Of a DNA stretch of 64,000 nucleotides, positions 59,346 through 64,000 are shown one piece after another. Made by a program: the position numbers and the translations under genes. Within the stretch, counting starts at the first letter, position 1, and each line of letters opens with the position of its first letter. Under the pieces are notes generated by a model. It worked only from the letters and a program-made list of their open reading frames with translations. It made no database searches and had not been told where the DNA came from. The stretch is from Rothia nasimurium (lineage in GTDB: Bacteria > Actinomycetota > Actinomycetes > Actinomycetales > Micrococcaceae), in contig NZ_CAKMTJ010000002.1 in assembly GCF_928392795.1 (NCBI RefSeq), forward strand, positions 62,001 through 126,000. The letters are read 5' to 3'.

Positions 59346-61676
59346 CTAGAGTGCCACCGTCAAGCTGGCTCGTACAGCCTCGGCAGCGGCAACCAGAGAC
59401 TCGATGGAAGCCTTGGTCTCCTTGTAGGCGCGGGTCTTCAGGCCACAGTCGGGGTTAACCCAGAGCTGACGGGCGGGGATATGCTCCAGGGCAGTAGCCA
59501 GCAGTTTCTCGACCTCCTCGACCTGGGGCACACGCGGGGAGTGAATGTCCCAGACGCCGGGCCCGATGCCGCGATCGAAGCTCTCAGGCACATCGGCCAG
59601 CAGCTCCAGGCGGGAGCGCGCCGCCTCAATCGAGGTGACATCGGCGTTCAGGGCATCAATCGCCCCAAAAATCTCGTTGAACTCCGAGTAGCACAGGTGG
59701 GTGTGGATCTGGGTGGAGTCTGCAACCTGCGAGGTCGCCAGGCGGAAGGCACCGACCGACCAGTCGAGGTAGGCAGCCTGATCCTCGGCGCGCAGGGGGA
59801 GCAGCTCGCGCAGGGCGGGCTCATCCACCTGAATGATGCGGGTGCCTGCTGCCTCAAGGTCGGCAATCTCATCGGCCAGGGCCAGCGCAACCTGGGTCGC
59901 GGTCGCCGCCAGAGGCTGATCATCGCGCACAAACGACCAGGCCAGAATCGTCACCGGGCCGGTGAGCATACCCTTGACCGGCTTATCGGTCTGCTGCTGT
60001 GCGAAGCTAATCCACGGCACCGTAAAGGCATCACCGCGAGTACCCGCACCGCTACGCTTCACATCGCCCCACAGAATCGAGGGGCGGGTACAGCGCGACC
60101 CGTAGGACTGCACCCAGCCGTGCTCGGTCGGCGCAAACCCGTCGAAGTTCTCCGCAAAATACTGCACCATGTCGTTACGCTCAGCCTCACCGTGCACCAG
60201 CACATCCAGCCCCAGACGCTCCTGGAAGTCGATGACACAGCGAATCTCCTCCCGCAGATGGGCATCGAGCTCGTCCCTCGTCAGAGCACCCTTGCGGTAG
60301 TCCGCCCGCAGGGAGCGAATGTGGCTCGTCTGCGGGAAGGACCCGATAGTGGTGGTCGGTAGCAGAGGCAGGTTCAGGTCCTGCTGGGCCTGCTGACGCA
60401 CCTGGGCGGACGGACGCTCGTAGTTTTCGGGAGTAATGGAGAGGGTGCGCTCGCGGATGCAGGGGTCGTTGACACCGCTGGACTGGGCACGGGCTGCCAG
60501 CGCTGCCCTGGCCTGTTCGACCTCGGTAGCGATAGCGTCGGGGCCTTCGGTGAGCCCTCGAGCTAGTAGGGAAATTTCGCTTACTTTCTGGTGGGCAAAG
60601 GCTAGCCAGCTGGTGAGCTTCTGGTCGAGACCGGTTTCAAGGTCCAGGTCGTAGGGCACGTGCTGCAGGGAGGTCGAGGTTGAGACGGACGCCGCCCCCA
60701 CCGCCTGCAGGGTGTGGAGGGAGGCTGCCAGGTCGTTGCGCCAGATATTGCGGCCGTTTACCACACCTGCCACTAGCAGGGGAGCCGAATCGCCGCCGAA
60801 GAGGCGGGCGAGGGCGTCCTGATCATAGCCGGTAGATACAAGGTCAAGGTGCAGAGCCTCTACGCCCGAAGTGGCCAGGGGTTCTAGCAGACCGGCCAGA
60901 TTGCCGTAGGGGCTGGTGACCAGCAGGGAGGGGCGGTCAGAGAGCTGGGTGAGCTCCCCGTAGGTCTTCTCAATGAGCTGCGCCAGCTCGGCTTCACTCA
61001 CAGCCTGGTCAGCCCCCAGGGCGGGCTCGTTGAACTGAACCCAGCGCACACCGCGGCCAGCCAGGTGGGCGAGCAGATCCCGGTAGAGGGGCAGCAGGTC
61101 TACTAGACGGTCGAGGGGCGCGAAGTCGGCGGGGGCGCCGTCCTCAGCTTTTGCCAGGAGCAGGTAGGTGAGGGGCCCGGTGATGCTGGGGCGGGCGGAC
61201 GTCCCCGCCGCCTCAGCGGCTGCCAGCAGGTCGTCGAGGGCTTCAGTGTTGAGGGTAAAGCCGGTGGTCGGGCCGATTTCTGGCACCAGGTAGTGGTAGT
61301 TAGTGTCGAACCACTTGGTCAGCTCCAGCGGAGGCAGGTACTCGGTGCCGCGGGCCAGGGCGAAGTAGCCGTCCAGGTCGATCAGGCCGCGGTCGTCGCG
61401 TACCGACTCGAAGCGGACGGGCAGGGCGGTGAAGAGGCGGGTGGTGTCGAGCACCTGGTCGTAGAAGGAGAAGTCCGCGGGAATAGCGTAGTCGTCGGTC
61501 AGGCCGCGCTCGGTGAGGGTGCGGTAGGAGTCCTGCTGAATCTTCTGGGCGGTCTGTTTCAGCTCGTTCTGGTCGGACTTACCCGCCCAGTAGGCTTCAA
61601 CAGCGCGCTTGAGTTCGCGGCGGGCGCCGATACGGGGGTAGCCGGTGATGGTTGCGGTGGGGAAAACGGTGGTCAT
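59346..61676 (-). CDS. metE: Cobalamin-independent methionine synthase
   Basis: Transfers the methyl group of methyltetrahydrofolate triglutamate to homocysteine. 776 aa, the full two-barrel length. N-terminal barrel: TGYPRIGARRELKRAVEAYW. C-terminal barrel: TTTIGSFPQTSHIR, VHGEAERNDMVQYFAE, GWVQSYGSRCTRPSILWGDV, QVDEPALRELLPLR, and the zinc ligands in IHTHLCYSEF (His, Cys) and WVNPDCGLKTRAY (Cys). It lies 37 bp after metF, which makes its substrate, so both form an operon controlled by the SAM riboswitch upstream of metF. Its need for zinc but not B12 allows methionine synthesis without cobalamin. Confidence 0.97.
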   Translation of the reverse strand: MTTVFPTATITGYPRIGARRELKRAVEAYWAGKSDQNELKQTAQKIQQDSYRTLTERGLTDDYAIPADFSFYDQVLDTTRLFTALPVRFESVRDDRGLIDLDGYFALARGTEYLPPLELTKWFDTNYHYLVPEIGPTTGFTLNTEALDDLLAAAEAAGTSARPSITGPLTYLLLAKAEDGAPADFAPLDRLVDLLPLYRDLLAHLAGRGVRWVQFNEPALGADQAVSEAELAQLIEKTYGELTQLSDRPSLLVTSPYGNLAGLLEPLATSGVEALHLDLVSTGYDQDALARLFGGDSAPLLVAGVVNGRNIWRNDLAASLHTLQAVGAASVSTSTSLQHVPYDLDLETGLDQKLTSWLAFAHQKVSEISLLARGLTEGPDAIATEVEQARAALAARAQSSGVNDPCIRERTLSITPENYERPSAQVRQQAQQDLNLPLLPTTTIGSFPQTSHIRSLRADYRKGALTRDELDAHLREEIRCVIDFQERLGLDVLVHGEAERNDMVQYFAENFDGFAPTEHGWVQSYGSRCTRPSILWGDVKRSGAGTRGDAFTVPWISFAQQQTDKPVKGMLTGPVTILAWSFVRDDQPLAATATQVALALADEIADLEAAGTRIIQVDEPALRELLPLRAEDQAAYLDWSVGAFRLATSQVADSTQIHTHLCYSEFNEIFGAIDALNADVTSIEAARSRLELLADVPESFDRGIGPGVWDIHSPRVPQVEEVEKLLATALEHIPARQLWVNPDCGLKTRAYKETKASIESLVAAAEAVRASLTVAL

Positions 61677-61713
61677 GGTGGTGTCTTTCTATAAGGTCTT
61701 GGGGCCGATATTT

Positions 61714-62625
61714 TTAGGCGTAGGTCAGTTCGGCCAGGGGGTTTTCAAAGCGGGTGCTGTAGCGGGGTAGGTCGACCCGCTCGAGAACGTCCAGCACCGC
61801 TGCGTGTTCATTGAAGGTGTAGAAGTGGATGCCGGGGGCGCCGGCGTCGAGGGAATCTTGGAGCAGACGGACGCCAAACTCCACCCCGATACGGTGCCGC
61901 TGGGCGTCCCCGCTTGCGGTTTCCAGGTCGTAGGCCAGCTGCTGGGGCACGGGCAGGCCCGCCAGCGAGCAGAGGGTGGTGAGCCTGCGCAGGCTGGTGA
62001 CCGGCATGATGCCCGGAATCAGGGGCAGGGTCACCCCCGCGGTTCGGGCCCGCTGTACCAGCGCTTCGTAGCGGGAGGCCTCAAAGAAGACCTGGGTGAT
62101 AGCGAAATCAGCCCCCGCCCGCTCCTTGGAGAGCAGAATTTCAATATCCTGCAATTCCGAGCTGGACTCCGGGTGCCGGGAGGGGTAGGCAGCCACCCCC
62201 ACCGCCACGCGTCCTGCCGCAAGATGGGCAAAATCCTGGGTCTCCACCCGTCGAATGAGATCAACCAGGGAACGGGCAAAGGGGATGTCAGGGGCCTGGC
62301 TGCTGCCCGCTGGCAGGTCGCCGCGCAGGGCTAAAAATCCGCGGACGCCGATTGCCAGTATGCGACGCACAGCGGCTTCCAGCTCCTCGGCGCTGTGCCC
62401 CACACAGGTGAGGTGGGCCAGGGGAGTGAGCCGGGTTTCATGAACCAGATGGTCTAGCAGGGCCAGGGTTTTCTGCTTACGAGCCCGATCACCGGAGTAG
62501 GTCACCGAGACATAGTCGGGGTTAGTGGGAGCCAGCTGGTCGATAGTCGTCAGCAGACTCTCACAGCTGGCGGAACTTCGCGGTGGAAAAAGTTCATAAG
62601 AGAGCGCCGGTATATGGGTACTCAT
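61714..62625 (-). CDS. metF: Methylenetetrahydrofolate reductase
   Basis: Reduces 5,10-methylene-THF to 5-methyl-THF for MetE. 303 aa TIM-barrel flavoprotein. Recognisable parts: SYELFPPRS (catalytic Glu in FE/ELFPP), YVSVTYSGDRARKQKT, LTPLAHLTCVGHS, GVRGFLALRGDLP, AGADFAITQVFFEASRYEALVQRA, and LIPGIMPVTSLRRL. The ATG at 62623-62625 is supported by AAGGAA; a frame extending 43 codons further upstream runs into the untranslated leader and is rejected. First gene of the metF-metE operon, with a SAM riboswitch 105 nt upstream of its start. Confidence 0.93.
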   Translation of the reverse strand: MSTHIPALSYELFPPRSSASCESLLTTIDQLAPTNPDYVSVTYSGDRARKQKTLALLDHLVHETRLTPLAHLTCVGHSAEELEAAVRRILAIGVRGFLALRGDLPAGSSQAPDIPFARSLVDLIRRVETQDFAHLAAGRVAVGVAAYPSRHPESSSELQDIEILLSKERAGADFAITQVFFEASRYEALVQRARTAGVTLPLIPGIMPVTSLRRLTTLCSLAGLPVPQQLAYDLETASGDAQRHRIGVEFGVRLLQDSLDAGAPGIHFYTFNEHAAVLDVLERVDLPRYSTRFENPLAELTYA

Positions 62626-62730
62626 GGTTTCCTTACAGGTCGTTGGGTAGACCCGAAAGAATGCGATGGCCGCTCCCAAAGGTGGCGGGAGGGCGCCACA
62701 CAGGGCGGTGGGTGGACCGCTGGTGATGCA

Positions 62731-62817
62731 CTCTATCGGTCCTAGCAGGAGCACCTTTCCCGTCAGGGTGGTTGCTGCGACGTCGTTGAGCTAGGTCTCT
62801 CGGTCGCTCTGGATAGA
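62731..62817 (-). ncRNA. SAM riboswitch, S-box (SAM-I) type, upstream of metF-metE
   Basis: Read on the minus strand. P1: CTATC at the 5' side with GATAG at the 3' side. P2: GCGAC (near 62804) with GTCGC, holding GAGAGACC and GCTC-ACGAC, the equivalent of the S-box kink-turn region. Then AGCAACC, the P3 stem ACC / GGT around CTGACGGG, GGTGCT, and CCTGCTAGGACC leading to the P1 3' strand. The order CGCAGCAACC, GGTGCT, CCTGC matches the conserved S-box core. A GTGGCG / CGCCAC hairpin in the following 100 nt may be part of the expression platform. High SAM should turn metF-metE off. Confidence 0.75.
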
Positions 62818-62829
62818 TTTGATGGTTCT

Positions 62830-62859
62830 ACACTAAAAGCGCAGGTAGGGCGCTGGCAA
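62830..62859 (-). promoter_or_regulatory. Promoter of the metF-metE operon
   Basis: On the minus strand TTGCCA (62859-62854) and TAGTGT (62835-62830) are 18 bp apart, placing the transcription start a few bases upstream of the riboswitch. Confidence 0.5.
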
Positions 62860-62932
62860 GAAACCGCCGCTCTATGTACCTTTTTGACTCTGTGTCGGGT
62901 GTGTTGAGACACATGACAGTAATATGACGGGT

Positions 62933-63919
62933 ATGAGTATTGAGTATCGCCAACTAGGAAAAAGCGGGTTGACCGTCTCGAACGTGGGCCTGGGCTGTAA
63001 CAACCTGGGCCGTGCCACAACCGCCACCGAAACGCAAAGCGGAACCAACGCCGTCCTCACCGCTGCCGTTGAAGCCGGAATCACCCTCTTTGATGTGGCC
63101 GATATTTACGGGTCTGCACCGGGGGTTTCTGAAACCATGTTTGGGAAGGCTCTGCGGGAGACCGGGATTGACCGCGACGAGATTGTGATTGTCTCTAAAT
63201 TCGGCATGGACATGGGTGGGGCCAACGGCACCGACCACGGGGTGCGCGGCTCCCGCCGGTACATTATGCGGGCGGTTGAGGCGTCCCTGAGCCGCCTGGG
63301 CACCGACTACATCGACCTCTACTTCCACCACACCCCCGACCCGGCAACCCCTATCGAAGAAACCCTCTCAGCTCTGGGCACCCTGATTGAGCAGGGCAAG
63401 GTACGTTACATCGGGTCGTCCAACCATACCGGTTGGCAGATCGCCCATGCTGAGCACCTGGGCCGGGCCCTGGGGTACCGCTACGTTGCGGCTGAGAACC
63501 ACTACAACCTGCTTGACCGCCGCGCTGAGCTTGAGGTGCTGCCCGCCTCTCGCGAATTCGGGTTGGGTGTGCTGCCCTACTTCCCCCTGGCTAACGGGCT
63601 GCTGACGGGCAAATATTCGCGCTCTTTTGCCCCGGCGGACGGCCGTCTGGCCCGCATCAAACCCGACATCTTGGACGGCGCCAACTGGGACCAGCTCGAA
63701 GCCTTCTCAGCCTTCGCCGCCGAGCGCGGCCTGACCGAGGTACAGGTTGCCTTCTCGTGGCTGGCTCAGCAGGAGCCGGTTGCCTCCGTGATTGCCGGGG
63801 CCACCACCGAGGCGCAGGTGCGCGCGAACGCGGCTGCCGTCATCCGCCGGTTTGACGCGGACGAACTCGCCCGCCTCGACGAGATCTTCCCGGCCCCGCC
63901 GAAGGTGGCGCTCTTCTAA
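62933..63919 (+). CDS. Aldo/keto reductase
   Basis: NADPH-dependent oxidoreductase of the AKR superfamily, 328 aa, related to the YghZ/potassium-channel beta-subunit branch. The tetrad is visible: Asp and Tyr in FDVADIYGSAPGVSE, Lys in VIVSKFGMD, His in IDLYFHHTPDPATP. Further: GSSNHTGWQIAHAEH, AENHYNLLDRRAELE, and the cofactor-binding end WLAQQEPVASVIAGATTEAQVRANAAA. TAATAT (62920-62925) stands 7 nt before ATG 62933, so this start is preferred over the ATG nine bases earlier that overlaps the box. Substrate unknown. Divergent from metF. Confidence 0.92.
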   Translation: MSIEYRQLGKSGLTVSNVGLGCNNLGRATTATETQSGTNAVLTAAVEAGITLFDVADIYGSAPGVSETMFGKALRETGIDRDEIVIVSKFGMDMGGANGTDHGVRGSRRYIMRAVEASLSRLGTDYIDLYFHHTPDPATPIEETLSALGTLIEQGKVRYIGSSNHTGWQIAHAEHLGRALGYRYVAAENHYNLLDRRAELEVLPASREFGLGVLPYFPLANGLLTGKYSRSFAPADGRLARIKPDILDGANWDQLEAFSAFAAERGLTEVQVAFSWLAQQEPVASVIAGATTEAQVRANAAAVIRRFDADELARLDEIFPAPPKVALF

Positions 63920-63935
63920 CCCCCCATACAGCAAA

Positions 63936-63998
63936 CGACGCCCCTTCCCTCTTTCCCGCAGCACTCCGGTGCGTGGAAAGAAAGATGGGGCGCCGTTG
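63936..63998. terminator. Hairpin terminator at the right edge of the window
   Basis: AACG-CGCCCC on the left pairs with GGGGCGCCGTT on the right, the CTTTC / GAAAG parts extend the stem, and GCAC-TCCG-GTGC forms the apex. It lies 17 bp after the reductase stop; a convergent gene probably follows outside the window. Confidence 0.7.
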
Positions 63999-64000
63999 TA

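Noticed and set aside
1..64000. tRNA, rRNA, CRISPR array or prophage genes
   Set aside because: Intergenic regions were read on both strands; no cloverleaf with a TTCGA-type loop, no rRNA core sequence, no regular repeat-spacer array and no phage structural genes were found.

Overview
The window is high-GC DNA with dense, short-spaced genes, many GTG/TTG starts and many -10 boxes (TANNNT) only 6-8 nt before the start codon. The gene content (SLH-anchored subtilase, GT87 mannosyltransferase, DUF4870 and DUF456 membrane proteins, M13 and M18 peptidases) points to an actinobacterium of the Micrococcaceae, most likely Rothia or a close relative. The genus is an inference from gene content, not a database match. 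No tRNA, rRNA, CRISPR array, prophage or complete insertion sequence was seen.

Layout. 1-1.9 kb: 3' part of a type I restriction HsdR subunit, ending in a hairpin that contains two perfect DnaA boxes. 2-6.1 kb: a small membrane protein, then a three-gene MacAB-like export operon. 6.2-9.2 kb: a ThDP-dependent 2-oxo acid decarboxylase (minus) and a lipoprotein (plus). 9.2-15.6 kb: an accessory patch with a chimeric MFS remnant, a Fic / McrB-like AAA / McrC-like nuclease operon behind operator-like dyads, an acetyltransferase and a truncated sodium:solute symporter. 15.8-24.7 kb: a lactose/galactose island, with lacZ and a GPH permease (minus) diverging from a DeoR regulator, galT, galK and galM (plus). 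25-28.3 kb: a ureohydrolase and aminotransferase pair, two large back-to-back hairpins, and a glycerophosphodiester phosphodiesterase. 28.4-35.5 kb: an orphan HicB-like protein, DUF1846, cupin, lytic transglycosylase, a large three-part copper nitrite reductase and a DUF456 protein. 35.5-38.4 kb: a second McrBC pair. 38.5-44.8 kb: membrane protein, GT87, CPBP protease, M18 peptidase, small enzymes and a PAP2 phosphatase. 44.76-46.18 kb: a one-gene element (DUF4143 ATPase) inserted in the 3' end of nadE, flanked by 39-bp near-identical direct repeats. 47-53.6 kb: SLH subtilase, DUF4870 protein, low-molecular-weight phosphatase, ornithine-cyclodeaminase family protein. 53.8-64 kb: M13 peptidase, VapBC, a charge-segregated Lys-rich protein, DHA2 efflux pump, metF-metE behind a SAM riboswitch, and an aldo/keto reductase.

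How the parts fit. Lactose is taken up and split by the minus-strand lac genes; the galactose feeds the plus-strand Leloir genes. galE is absent here and must lie elsewhere. The decarboxylase, ureohydrolase and aminotransferase could supply steps of an arginine transamination route (inference). Three restriction/defence loci lie within 38 kb.

Most unusual signals: (1) a short motif, GGCGGCGTCC / GGACGCCGCC, that recurs as inverted pairs in terminators and as single copies in coding regions, like the uptake sequences of naturally competent bacteria; (2) the nadE 3'-end insertion that rebuilds the gene it entered; (3) the fic-mcrB-mcrC operon with its dyad operators; (4) the tandem 27- and 29-bp stem hairpins at 27.4-27.5 kb; (5) a small family of structured intergenic repeats.
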